Source: Novosphingobium subterraneum
GTDB lineage: Bacteria; Pseudomonadota; Alphaproteobacteria; Sphingomonadales; Sphingomonadaceae
DNA length: 64,000 nucleotides
NCBI RefSeq assembly: GCF_000807925.1
Contig: NZ_JRVC01000034.1
Span: 17,249 to 81,248, forward strand
Reading direction: 5' to 3'
Positions 8,881 to 17,418 of this stretch are shown here, piece after piece; position 1 is the first letter of the stretch; each line of letters begins with the position of its first letter. The notes below the pieces were generated by a model. It saw only the letters and a list, made by a program, of their open reading frames with translations, made no database searches and was not told the origin of the DNA. A program made the translations under genes and the position numbers.

Positions 8881-9506
8881 GCGATAAGTTCCAAACGATG
8901 TCGCTTGCGCAAAACGATTCCGGTGAGGCCGAGCCCGATGATCATGATGAACCATGTTGCAGGCTCCGGGACAACGGAACCCCCTCCGGGAGGGAGGACA
9001 CCTTGTCCAGGAGGGGTTATCACGCTGCCCGGAAGGCTGCCCGGCAACGGGCCAACGCCGTTGAAACCCGCAGGACCTGGCGTCACCGCCGCAAGAGCAG
9101 CAGGCAAGGATAGAGGTGCAGCACTGCCAAGCCCGTCCTGAGCTCCAATAGCGGGATCGTCAACAAGGTCCTCGGGCGAAAATATCTTGCCCAGCGCACG
9201 TTCGTTCGGGCTGGCCGGGGATGAGGCGGGATCGACGTTCTTGCCGATTGCGACCTGTGCCAGCGCCTTGCCCTTCGCCAGTTCTGCTGCCAAGCGTTGG
9301 CCAGGCGATCTTTGTGCGAACAGTTCGAGGGCGCTAAGTCCTGCAGGACCGCTGCTGGATGCCGTGGCCTGGACGCCCGCACCGGCGATGCTCCGCTGAA
9401 GCGCAGCGGTTCCGGCCAGCCCGACCAGCATGGCCATCGCGATGCCCATCAGGCGGCGCCCGCGAAGCAGACTGAGAGATTGCCGAAAAGGCGCAAATGA
9501 AGGCAC
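8868..9506 (-). CDS. PEP-CTERM sorting-domain protein
   Basis: An exported protein of about 212 residues destined for exosortase processing. It opens with a basic then hydrophobic signal peptide (RRLMGIAMAMLVGLAGTAAL), continues with an Ala/Pro/Gly-rich body without a known domain, and ends with the tripartite sorting signal: VPEPATWF, a transmembrane segment, and a basic patch RKRHR. I chose GTG at 9506, ten bases after AGGAG; a TTG at 9524 lies too close to that site. The cognate sorting enzyme is presumably the exosortase at 12.1-13.0 kb. Its stop overlaps the L,D-transpeptidase start. Confidence 0.85.
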   Translation of the reverse strand: MPSFAPFRQSLSLLRGRRLMGIAMAMLVGLAGTAALQRSIAGAGVQATASSSGPAGLSALELFAQRSPGQRLAAELAKGKALAQVAIGKNVDPASSPASPNERALGKIFSPEDLVDDPAIGAQDGLGSAAPLSLPAALAAVTPGPAGFNGVGPLPGSLPGSVITPPGQGVLPPGGGSVVPEPATWFIMIIGLGLTGIVLRKRHRLELIACSD

Positions 9507-9693
9507 GAGTTTCAAGCTCCTCAAATCCCAGCAACGCCATACTGCCCAGAGTCGGCTTGACAGAACGTTACACCTTTAAATTCAAATCGGTTAAGGATTT
9601 TCCTCGTTTGATTTTGATCCGTCCGACGCATTATCAACCCAGAATACAGGTCAGGAAGAAACTTTGCGTGACGGGCCTCACAGGCGCAGGACA

Positions 9694-10569
9694 ATGTGGA
9701 CGATCGTCGGGAAAACGTCCGAACGCAGGTGTCGGTGGTTAAGGATTACCTTGGCCGTGCTGGTCCTGGGCTCGAGCGCCCTTGGAGTGTCGCAAGCAAT
9801 ACAGCCTCCGCTCATGCGCGAGGCCACCTTGGAGTTGCCAGAGTGGCCTGCGCGTCGGCGGCCTGTTCGCGCCGTGCTGCTGGCTGATATTCACCTCGGC
9901 GGTATTGACATGACCGCCAAAAGGCTTTCGCGCATTATCGACCGCATCAATGCGGTCCAACCAGATGTCGTTCTGGTCGCCGGCGATTTTCTCACCGATT
10001 GGGCTGCGGACTCTGCGGACATCATCGAAGTTGCGGCGCAGATGAAGCGGTTACGTTCGCGCTACGGCACTGTAGCGGTGCTTGGAAACCACGATCATGG
10101 AAGCAACACTTTACTGCTCCGGAATCAGCTGGAACAGTCAGGTGTTACCTTGGTGGATAATGGAGCAGTGCGTCGCGGCCCTTTGATCCTGGCCGGGTCA
10201 GGCGACAGTGTATCAGGACATGCTCGTCTTGGAGGGACCCTCGCTGCGGTGCGGCGGTTGAGGGCAAAAACGGATGGAGCAATTGTCTACCTTGCCCATT
10301 CGCCGGATATCTTGAAATGGTTGCCTCAAGGCCCTGCGGTCTTGCTGGCCGGGCATACTCATTGCGGTCAGATTGTCCTGCCGCTGATTGGGGCGCCAGT
10401 CCGGGTGTCGCAGATATTTGGGAATAAACTTCGATGCGGGTCAATTCGCATCGGCGACAAGCATATCATCGTGACTTCCGGATTGTCGACGAGTTCATTG
10501 CCGCTTCGCATTGGAGCTCCGCCCGATTTCTGGGTCTTGACCCTGTCAGGTGCTTCTCACGCAGGATGA
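9694..10569 (+). CDS. Membrane-anchored calcineurin-like metallophosphoesterase
   Basis: A 291-residue protein with an N-terminal membrane segment (LRITLAVLVLGSSALGVSQA) followed by a metallophosphoesterase domain of the YkuE/YaeI type. All metal-binding blocks are visible in order: ADIHLGG, AGDFLTD, LGNHDHG, LAHSPD and GHTHCGQ. YkuE-like members hydrolyse phosphate esters at the membrane or wall; the substrate here is unknown. The ATG at 9694 follows AGGA; an upstream TTG at 9664 is less likely. It is divergent from the PEP-CTERM gene with about 190 bases between, which should hold both promoters. Confidence 0.88.
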   Translation: MWTIVGKTSERRCRWLRITLAVLVLGSSALGVSQAIQPPLMREATLELPEWPARRRPVRAVLLADIHLGGIDMTAKRLSRIIDRINAVQPDVVLVAGDFLTDWAADSADIIEVAAQMKRLRSRYGTVAVLGNHDHGSNTLLLRNQLEQSGVTLVDNGAVRRGPLILAGSGDSVSGHARLGGTLAAVRRLRAKTDGAIVYLAHSPDILKWLPQGPAVLLAGHTHCGQIVLPLIGAPVRVSQIFGNKLRCGSIRIGDKHIIVTSGLSTSSLPLRIGAPPDFWVLTLSGASHAG

Positions 10570-11023
10570 TTGGCTGTGCAAGACAGTCGCCGCTAGCCGA
10601 CCGCCGGGGCGGGAGAGTCTCGCGGCCAGAAGCCAGGCACTGCTTGATGCTATGCCTGAGGCACCACGCTGCTGGTTGACAAGGGCTGTGACAGTACCGC
10701 CATCTGCGAGGCCGCCGCGTGCGAAACTTCCTGGCCGCTGTCCCCACAAGCTCAATTCAAAAGCGGCGTTTTGCCATCAATGGTTTGAAAACGGCAACGC
10801 CGCCTTCAGCCGCATCTGTACCTGAAGCTGGTCGACTGCGTAATATGTCTATGGCTTGAAAATGGGATCCTGTCATTCGATCCCATGTTCCGGCAGCTGG
10901 GGATGGGGATACCACTTGCCACTTCTTCAAGGCAACTCCGAACCTCGGTGTTAACTGTTTGTTGTCTTTTTTGGCTCATTCTTTGCACGGTTCGTCCGGA
11001 TGGGTGATCAGAAGGAATTCTCT
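10570..11023. other. Intergenic region
   Basis: About 450 bases between the phosphoesterase and a small membrane-protein gene. Short frames exist on both strands but lack motifs or ribosome binding sites. I see no clear terminator or RNA gene. Confidence 0.35.
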
Positions 11024-11323
11024 ATGGCCAAGAGTGCACCCGCTAGAACGCCCGGAATGCCTTTTCACGATGCGGTCGCTTCCAGGGCGGCCAGATCCAG
11101 GGTCGAACCGGTTTCCGTGATCGATATCTCGGGCGAACACGGGGCAACCCGGGCCCAGCGCGACGGCTGGATGGCCCGCGATCTTCAGATGATGTTGGCG
11201 CAACATTACAACGGTGAAGCTGCAACGAAGTCGCCGCCTAAGCTTGGGATTATCGCTCTGCTGGCGTTGGCTTCGTGGGGCCTGGTTATCGCTGCAGGTT
11301 TCGTCGCCCTCTCCATCATGTAG
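11024..11323 (+). CDS. Small single-pass membrane protein
   Basis: A 99-residue protein with a polar, Ala/Arg-rich N-terminal half and one C-terminal hydrophobic helix (LGIIALLALASWGLVIAAGF), so it is probably tail-anchored in the inner membrane. ATG at 11024 is preceded by AGAAGGA at good spacing; an upstream ATG at 11000 lacks one. I do not recognise the family. Its layout, a polar head and a KLG-led C-terminal helix, resembles the tiny protein at 60.4-60.6 kb. Confidence 0.55.
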   Translation: MAKSAPARTPGMPFHDAVASRAARSRVEPVSVIDISGEHGATRAQRDGWMARDLQMMLAQHYNGEAATKSPPKLGIIALLALASWGLVIAAGFVALSIM

Positions 11324-11426
11324 TTCCACGGCCATTTTGCGGTGATGCGTCGCAAGAAGGTCGATCTTAGGAATCTAATCGAGTGCTTCTTCCGCATCTG
11401 AGAAGATGTCGCGAGCGTGGCGAGCG

Positions 11427-12119
11427 TCAGCTGGATTTGGGCTCGGGCCCGATCATTGCGAGGCGCGACGCATCGGCAAGATTGTTAAGTAGCGTCTCGT
11501 GGAAACGGATCACGGTGCGGTGGAGCGGCACTTGTGCATTGCGCACGGCCGATGCGCGGACCAAGAGCCCGTCACCGATATATCCTGCAAATGCAGCCTT
11601 GAGGCGGCCAGAACGCTGCTCAGCTGTCGTTCGGGGTAGATCCAGACCAACCCTTGTCCAGTAAACGATGTCTTCCGTGCGCGCGCCTGTCCGTGCAGTC
11701 AAAGCAACAGCCGGAACCTTGCGGCCTCGCCCGGCGTCGAGGTCGACGAACCACCTGTCGACGATCTCAAAGCCGATGGCCGGATAGCATACTTCGGGGC
11801 GATGCAGCTGCAGAACATCGCTTTGTGCCTTGCCGTACGCCGCGAGTAGCATCACGCTTGGCAAAGTTGCTGCAGGATCCCGGTAGAACCGCGCGACTTG
11901 CTGTGAATAGAGGCGGCTTGCCAGGGAGCCTTCGACTCGCGGAATGACAATTTCTCCTCCCTCGCCAGCGATCCAGGGAGCAACGTCAGAGGGAATCAAG
12001 GTTCCGAGCTCTGCGTCTGCTGGGACAAAGGCCAACGTACGACGCGGCCGCAGAGCCTCTGCCAATCCCAAGGATCCCGCGCACGCCAGACCGGCGAGAA
12101 GATTGCGCCGGTCAATCAT
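11427..12119 (-). CDS. epsI: EpsI-family exosortase-associated protein (V type)
   Basis: Exosortase partner of the EpsI family, found next to exosortases or fused to their C-terminus. The 230-residue protein has a signal-like N-terminus (RRNLLAGLACAGSLGLAEAL), then the family core: AAYGKAQSDVLQLHRPEVCY with the conserved His/Cys segment, and the TEDIVYWTRVG stretch. It is probably periplasmic and membrane-tethered. Its ATG overlaps the exosortase stop by four bases, so the two are translated together. It is the last gene of the operon that starts with the outer-membrane beta-barrel gene at 17.1 kb. Confidence 0.88.
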   Translation of the reverse strand: MIDRRNLLAGLACAGSLGLAEALRPRRTLAFVPADAELGTLIPSDVAPWIAGEGGEIVIPRVEGSLASRLYSQQVARFYRDPAATLPSVMLLAAYGKAQSDVLQLHRPEVCYPAIGFEIVDRWFVDLDAGRGRKVPAVALTARTGARTEDIVYWTRVGLDLPRTTAEQRSGRLKAAFAGYIGDGLLVRASAVRNAQVPLHRTVIRFHETLLNNLADASRLAMIGPEPKSS

Positions 12120-12997
12120 TTCGCAGATCGGTTGAGTATGCGCCAGAAAACCATGTCTGCTCCAAATATGAGGACAAGACCCAAGCCGAACAGGATGACG
12201 CCTGTCGTTGCATGCAGGAACCCTTGCGCAACATCATCGCCTAGATAGTACGTGATGAATATGAGGGTGACGACTCGCAGAACGTTAACGGCCACGGCGA
12301 GCGGTACAATCAGGCATACTAGCAATGCAGCATAGCGCCAGGATGCGCGCCGCAGAAGGTAGATGTAAAACAGGCTCACTGCTGTCATGCCGACAAGGGA
12401 ATTCATTCCCGAGCACGCATCCTCGACGAGCAACTGATATTGCGCCACCTGGAGCGTCACACCCTGGCGTGCGACCGGCAGACCCGCGAGCGTCGAAATC
12501 TTCATGCCGAGTTCGCTAACCAGCATTTGCAGGGGGGCAGTAGCGCGGTCTAACATCCAGCCTGGCGGTGGAATGAGAAACCCCAGATAAAATAGCGGAA
12601 ATGCATGCCTTTTCAGTTCCGAAAAACCCACCAGGCGCCATAAGAATCCGAGCGATACAAGGTAAAAACCTGCCACTTCTATGCTGATGAAGTCGTAGGC
12701 GCGGCCAAACACATACAAGGGCCACCCGAGCAAGCAAGGCCAGATGGCTTGAACCCATGAACCGCCGAGAACTGTGCGGTCTAATCGCAATCCGTTGTGA
12801 TAAAGCAGCCAGAGACCTGTTGTGAGCACGATTGGGCCGTGCGCGCCGAGGTCGGTTGTCCAGACCTGCCTACCCAGATTGCCAATCGTCGGAATGGCCA
12901 GCACCAGCAGCCCGGCCAGGAGCGGAAGGTAGACAGGCAGCTTGGTGCTGCGTTCCGGTCGTTGTCCTTCGATCGCGCCGCGAGCCTCAGAAGTCAT
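12116..12997 (-). CDS. xrtV: Exosortase V (PEP-CTERM sorting protease/transpeptidase)
   Basis: Integral membrane exosortase predicted to cut PEP-CTERM proteins at the PEP motif and transfer them to another molecule. The 293-residue protein has about eight hydrophobic segments and the catalytic triad of the family: Cys195 in VEDACSGMNSL, Arg241 in VNVLRVV, and His262 in GFLHATTG. The V-type call rests on the sphingomonad context, the EpsI neighbour and the likely XrtV-accessory gene at 23.0 kb. It overlaps the upstream ATPase gene by 11 bases and epsI by four. Likely substrates are the PEP-CTERM proteins at 8.9 and 20.7 kb. Confidence 0.93.
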   Translation of the reverse strand: MTSEARGAIEGQRPERSTKLPVYLPLLAGLLVLAIPTIGNLGRQVWTTDLGAHGPIVLTTGLWLLYHNGLRLDRTVLGGSWVQAIWPCLLGWPLYVFGRAYDFISIEVAGFYLVSLGFLWRLVGFSELKRHAFPLFYLGFLIPPPGWMLDRATAPLQMLVSELGMKISTLAGLPVARQGVTLQVAQYQLLVEDACSGMNSLVGMTAVSLFYIYLLRRASWRYAALLVCLIVPLAVAVNVLRVVTLIFITYYLGDDVAQGFLHATTGVILFGLGLVLIFGADMVFWRILNRSAK

Positions 12998-13676
12998 TTA
13001 GGAAGGTGCCGATGACAGCCGTATTTTCGAACTGCAACTCATTCACCAGTTGTTTCACATCGTTCACATAACTGCGTTCGCGGCAGGCCACGACCAGGGC
13101 ATACCGGGTCACCGACGCGATCCGGCGGCAGTCCGAAAACCGGTTCGCTGCCGGCGTGTCGATCACGGTCAGATCATATTCACGCAGGCAGGTTCCAATC
13201 AGGTTTTGAAAAGCCTGGCCTCCCAGGTTTTGAATGCCGTCATCGTCCACGTTGCCCGCATGGAGCACTGACAGATTATCCTGGACGAGCTGGACGCCTT
13301 CACTTAGCGGTAGGGTCTCGTCTCGCAGGAGCTCGACCAGACCCACGTTGGATTTTGGCCCTCGGATGTACTCTGACATGCCAGGGTTGCGCAGGTTGGC
13401 ATCGATCAGAAGCGTGTTGACTCCGGCTTGCGACATGGCGACAGCAAGATTTGCAGCGATGAAAGTACAGCCGGTCCCTGCCGATGGGCTGCAGATGGCA
13501 AGAGCTCTGCGCCCGGCTTGAACGTGCTGGGTCATAATCACACCGCGAAGCGTGCGAAGCGCTTCGGCGGCCACCGATTGCGGTTGTGAAGCAATAATGA
13601 CGCTGGGCGAGAATGCAAACTTCTCGCTGCTCTTCTTGTCAGGGTCGGTCGTCTCTGACTGCTCGATGGTCGCCAT
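12987..13676 (-). CDS. CpsD/BY-kinase-like ATPase with altered Walker A
   Basis: A 229-residue protein of the MinD/CpsD fold that normally pairs with a Wzz-type membrane protein as a bacterial tyrosine kinase. Walker A reads SPSAGTGCTF (residues 63-72), with Cys70 where the catalytic Lys should be. The second Walker motif (LLIDANLRNP, 89-98) and Walker B (LTVIDTP) are present. The C-terminus ends NTAVIGTFLNDF with no tyrosine cluster. Both features suggest weak or no autokinase activity, perhaps a structural regulator of polymerisation. It shares one base with the upstream Wzz gene and overlaps the exosortase gene. The replaced lysine could also be compensated elsewhere, which I cannot judge. 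Confidence 0.85.
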   Translation of the reverse strand: MATIEQSETTDPDKKSSEKFAFSPSVIIASQPQSVAAEALRTLRGVIMTQHVQAGRRALAICSPSAGTGCTFIAANLAVAMSQAGVNTLLIDANLRNPGMSEYIRGPKSNVGLVELLRDETLPLSEGVQLVQDNLSVLHAGNVDDDGIQNLGGQAFQNLIGTCLREYDLTVIDTPAANRFSDCRRIASVTRYALVVACRERSYVNDVKQLVNELQFENTAVIGTFLNDF

Positions 13677-15016
13677 TACGCTCTCCCTGCAGATTTCAGC
13701 GGCAGTATGCGTATGTCACCCAAGATCTTTCTCCATGTCGGGCGTTCGCCCCCGGTATCCGAAGCGCCCGACATCGTTCCCAGAACCGGCACATTGGCAA
13801 AACGCATGTCTTCGACGCCACGTACGCGACGCGCCGTCAGCTCTGCGAGAAGCGCAACCAGCACACCCATGACCAGACCGAGCGCAGCAGAGCCGAAAAT
13901 CAGCAATGGCCAGTTGGGAAACGTCGGCTGGGTTGGCGTAGTCGCACTGCCGAGCAAAGTAAGGCCGCTGTCGAGTGCTTGAGCCTGCTGCTCAAGATCA
14001 ACCGCTCGTGCGGACGTCTTCTGATATTGTTCACGCAAGACCGCGACATCACTCGCAAAACGACGTGCCTCGTCGACGAGGCCACGTTGCGCGAGAACCT
14101 TGGCCTGTTGCGATCCCACCAGCGCCTGCAGGGAAGGGCCTGACGATCCGCCGCTGACTCGGGGTGTTGCTGCGGCACCTGCCGCAATTAGCGCGTCACG
14201 CCGCCGTCTGAGGTCGATCAATTGTGGATTGTTCGGCCCAAGAGATTTCTCGGCGGCAGCGATAGCTGCGTTTGCCTCGGCGATTTGACCTGCCATGGGA
14301 TTGGCTGGAGCTACAGCAGGCATATTCATGGTTGGCATTGGCGTTGCCGCGGAAAGGGCAGCGAGACGCTTGCTTTCCTGATCGATCAAATCCTGGTCCA
14401 GAACAATACCGTTCGTGCGTTCGAAGTTAGAGAGGCGCAATTCCGCCTGGGTCAGACGGCCCCTGATCTCGTCTGCCTGTCCACGAAACCAGCGGGCGTT
14501 GTTGGCAGCATCCTCCCGTTTGAACGCAATCGCTTGATCTACGTAGGCGCGCCTGATTGCATCGGCTACCTGAGCTGCAATCTCGGGGTTGGACGATGAA
14601 TAGGAGATTTCGAGAACGTTGCTCCCCTCGACAAGTTGAGTAGAGGTGCCGTCCATTATCCTTTGCGCAAGCCACCTGCGGAAGTCCCTGGTATCATTCG
14701 GATCGCGTGCCCGATACTGTGCCGCAAGCTCAGGAGAGTCCGCCCATCCCAGAAGGTCGGTAGCGCGTCCGGCGATGCGATAGTCACGGATCAGCTCGAT
14801 CTGAGTCTTCACATAGGCACGAGCAAATGCCGAGGAGATCATCTCCCCGGTAACCGGATCAGGCTTCACAACGTCCATGAGGACGCGGGATTGTGCAGTG
14901 TAGCGGGGAGGTAGCACGCGTCCTGCCAAAAGCGCTGCAGACAGGCTTGCCACGAGAGCGATCAGGATGATCCCTCTGCGCGCCCAGAAGATACGCAGAA
15001 ATTGTGTCAGGCTCAT
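13676..15016 (-). CDS. Wzz/GumC-like chain-length determinant
   Basis: Inner-membrane polysaccharide co-polymerase expected to set EPS chain length. The 446-residue protein has transmembrane helices near residues 14-34 and 375-395, bracketing a long periplasmic part with the Wzz-domain start (SRVLMDVVKPDPVTGEM) and coiled-coil stretches rich in Ala, Gln and Arg (residues 170-330). It lacks a fused kinase domain; the cytosolic ATPase partner is encoded immediately downstream. It follows the OPX gene by 25 bases, giving the order barrel, OPX, Wzz, ATPase, exosortase, EpsI typical of exosortase-linked EPS loci. Confidence 0.9.
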   Translation of the reverse strand: MSLTQFLRIFWARRGIILIALVASLSAALLAGRVLPPRYTAQSRVLMDVVKPDPVTGEMISSAFARAYVKTQIELIRDYRIAGRATDLLGWADSPELAAQYRARDPNDTRDFRRWLAQRIMDGTSTQLVEGSNVLEISYSSSNPEIAAQVADAIRRAYVDQAIAFKREDAANNARWFRGQADEIRGRLTQAELRLSNFERTNGIVLDQDLIDQESKRLAALSAATPMPTMNMPAVAPANPMAGQIAEANAAIAAAEKSLGPNNPQLIDLRRRRDALIAAGAAATPRVSGGSSGPSLQALVGSQQAKVLAQRGLVDEARRFASDVAVLREQYQKTSARAVDLEQQAQALDSGLTLLGSATTPTQPTFPNWPLLIFGSAALGLVMGVLVALLAELTARRVRGVEDMRFANVPVLGTMSGASDTGGERPTWRKILGDIRILPLKSAGRA

Positions 15017-15041
15017 GCTTTGTCTCCGGTGCGCATGCTCA

Positions 15042-15854
15042 TCAGAAGAACCGCTCGCCTATGAAGATTGAGTCATCGGCAGCGACTGGCGCATCGAGGT
15101 CGACTTTTACTTTCTTCCCATTTCGATAGACCGAAACCTTGCCCATCGATCCGCGATCCGTGACACCGCCGGCGCGGGCGAGCGCCATCCGATAGGTCAT
15201 GTTCTTTTCGAGCTTGTAGACGCCAGGGGCACCGACCTGACCCGAAACGTAGAAATTTGCCGCTGTTGCAATGAACAACTTGTCGTCGGGACTGACGTAC
15301 GGATCTTCCAGAGGCCCGCCGCTGGCGACGGCGGAGATTGACAGCGAAAGCTCATCGCCGTTGCTCCGCCGCACAATGACGGTGTCCCCTGCAGTTGCAC
15401 GGACGCCGCCGGCGCGCGCAATGATTTCCGAGACTCGGTAAGGACGGTCTACCGGAAGGATGCCGGGTGTGCCAAACTCGCCGAGCACAGTAACATAGCG
15501 GCTGGCGTACTGGGCCACACCGACAATCACGACCGGATCATTGTAGAACCCCCCTTGCTTGAGGAGCCGGGCGACCTGATCGCGAAATTGCAGCACGGAC
15601 AACCCCGAGGCCTTCACTGCATGAATATATTGCAGGGTGACCGTTCCGTCGGCCTGGACGGGCTGACGAGTGGTGAATTCGGCCTGGCCGAGCACGCTCA
15701 CCTCGATGACATCGCCAGGACCGAGCAGGTACCCTTGGTTTAGCGTGCTCGCAGGGGTATTTCCCGAAGCAGCTGGGGCGACTTGTGCCACTGCCGACCC
15801 AGCGATCAGCAATACTGTGCCCAAGGCAGACGCAATCAGCTTTTTGTGGTCCAT
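15042..15854 (-). CDS. Polysaccharide export protein (Wza/OPX, SLBB domains)
   Basis: Periplasmic EPS export protein of 270 residues. It has a signal peptide (LIASALGTVLLIAGSAVAQ) without a lipobox, a Poly_export domain (YLLGPGDVIEVSVLGQ, then the DGTVTL segment) and two SLBB-type domains (VTVLGEFGTPG and FYVSGQVGAPGVYKLE). It is shorter than Wza and lacks an obvious C-terminal outer-membrane helix, so it probably works with the separate beta-barrel encoded directly upstream. The ATG at 15854 starts one base after the stop of that gene; a longer frame to 15944 would overlap it and lacks a signal peptide at its start. Confidence 0.92.
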   Translation of the reverse strand: MDHKKLIASALGTVLLIAGSAVAQVAPAASGNTPASTLNQGYLLGPGDVIEVSVLGQAEFTTRQPVQADGTVTLQYIHAVKASGLSVLQFRDQVARLLKQGGFYNDPVVIVGVAQYASRYVTVLGEFGTPGILPVDRPYRVSEIIARAGGVRATAGDTVIVRRSNGDELSLSISAVASGGPLEDPYVSPDDKLFIATAANFYVSGQVGAPGVYKLEKNMTYRMALARAGGVTDRGSMGKVSVYRNGKKVKVDLDAPVAADDSIFIGERFF

Positions 15855-15855
15855 G

Positions 15856-17073
15856 TCAGAAATTCCCGAGCGTGATGGAGGCTGTAAGCAAGCCGTAAGT
15901 GTTTCTGTAATCGAGAAATGTCCCGTTCGCATTGCGGCGTTCATGCCCTCCTTCGAGGGACAGTTTCAAGCGCCGATTGACTTGCATGCGCAAGCCCGCA
16001 TTCAATTGATCAAGCCGGTCGTTGGTCAGGAGAACCGTTTGCGTCGACCTGGCATTGGCGAAACGCCGGTCATTGCGCGTCACGCCTGAAAAGACCGATG
16101 TGCGCGGCGTCAGGGCGTATTCCGCAGCAAGCGCGTAGCTGGTGTCACGGCTATAGAGCGCTTCGCCGCCCAAGGACGGATTCAACGATCTGGCGAAGTC
16201 GAGAGTTACGCGAAGATCGGTGCTGGGGACGGCAGAAAGACCCGCGGTCCATGTCAAACCCTTGAAGCCTCCTCCCGCCGGACCGTCAGGGTCGAGATTA
16301 CTGTATGCCAGAGACGCATTTGCAGTCAGAATTGCGCCAATTTCTCGCCGTCCTGTAATCTTCAGCTGATCGATCCGGTAGCCTGACAGGCCGATCGTGC
16401 CTGACCGTTCGGGATATGTGATGCGGTCACGACCGAGCGTCGCCGTGAATTCACCCAGCACGGGATTCTGATAAGACACTCCGGCCTGCAGCTGATGGCC
16501 GCGATAATTGGCGAAGCGGCGCAACGAGTTGCTGTTGTTTCCTTGGGTGTATCCAGCCGACCCTAGTATCTTCAAACCGTTTGCGCGCCCACACTGGAGG
16601 CTTGATTCATAATTCTGAACGGTCTGCGTGTTTCGTACGCTGTCGATCCCGGGAACATTCAGGACAGCAAGTTGCGCCAGGTCGCTCTGGCGACGCTCAA
16701 AGCGAGGATTCAATTGAAGTTGGCAGTTGCCAAAGTATAGTCCGGCGTCGGCATCCAGCGCGATCCGCTCACGGTTCAGCCTCGCATTGCGATTGTAGAA
16801 GTCATATCCGGCAAAGGCGGTAAGCTCGAGACTGTTCCGGCCTAGCGGTCGAATGAGACTTAGCTCAGCCCCGACGGTGAGGCGTTGATCGGCCTGCTGG
16901 AGACCACGCTGCAAGGCGCGGTCAGGGTTCGCCTTGGCCACGTTGCTTTCTGCCCGAAGGGCGCTGGTCAGACTGACAGTCGTAACCTGTGTCGCTTCTT
17001 GCGCAGAGGCGCATGAAGGGACAAAGGTCCACGCCAGCGGAGACAACAGAATGCAAACAGATTGATGGCGCAT
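15856..17073 (-). CDS. Outer-membrane beta-barrel of the EPS export operon
   Basis: A 405-residue exported protein: signal peptide ending near SCASAQ, then alternating polar/hydrophobic strands with many aromatic ends and a terminal strand LLTASITLGNF, the usual signature of an outer-membrane barrel. It resembles the BBP2-like barrels that accompany OPX proteins. I estimate 16-18 strands. First gene of the operon running to epsI, so it likely provides the outer-membrane pore that the short OPX protein lacks. Exact family cannot be assigned by eye. Confidence 0.8.
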   Translation of the reverse strand: MRHQSVCILLSPLAWTFVPSCASAQEATQVTTVSLTSALRAESNVAKANPDRALQRGLQQADQRLTVGAELSLIRPLGRNSLELTAFAGYDFYNRNARLNRERIALDADAGLYFGNCQLQLNPRFERRQSDLAQLAVLNVPGIDSVRNTQTVQNYESSLQCGRANGLKILGSAGYTQGNNSNSLRRFANYRGHQLQAGVSYQNPVLGEFTATLGRDRITYPERSGTIGLSGYRIDQLKITGRREIGAILTANASLAYSNLDPDGPAGGGFKGLTWTAGLSAVPSTDLRVTLDFARSLNPSLGGEALYSRDTSYALAAEYALTPRTSVFSGVTRNDRRFANARSTQTVLLTNDRLDQLNAGLRMQVNRRLKLSLEGGHERRNANGTFLDYRNTYGLLTASITLGNF

Positions 17074-17418
17074 TGGGCAAGACTTTCAGCTATCTTGATC
17101 GGCTTGTTACCGTAATCCTCGGTCCGGGCCAATGACGTTGCGAGCCAACGTCCGGCGCGCCCCAAATTGGAACGCAACGAGGCGATCCCGATCGCCCTAA
17201 CGGCTCAAAAGTTGCATTTGTAAGGCGATTGCAGAGGTTCGTCCGCTTGGCGGCCCATGGGACGCAGCTCGATTGAGGCGTCGAATCGATAGGCCCGGTA
17301 ATCCAAGCCGAGGTGCTCGGCGTCGGCCGAGAAACAGTTGGGCAGAGTACCAGATTGAGGCTGCCGCCGGTAAGCCGTGCGGAGTTCTCAGTGACTAAAC
17401 AAGGCCGGTTGTCGGTTG
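17074..17418. other. Intergenic region upstream of the beta-barrel gene
   Basis: About 345 bases between the pyruvyltransferase-like gene and the barrel gene, both leftward. It must hold the promoter for the export/exosortase operon. A frame at 17090-17422 exists on the minus strand but has no motif and overlaps a stop codon, so I do not accept it. Confidence 0.35.
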
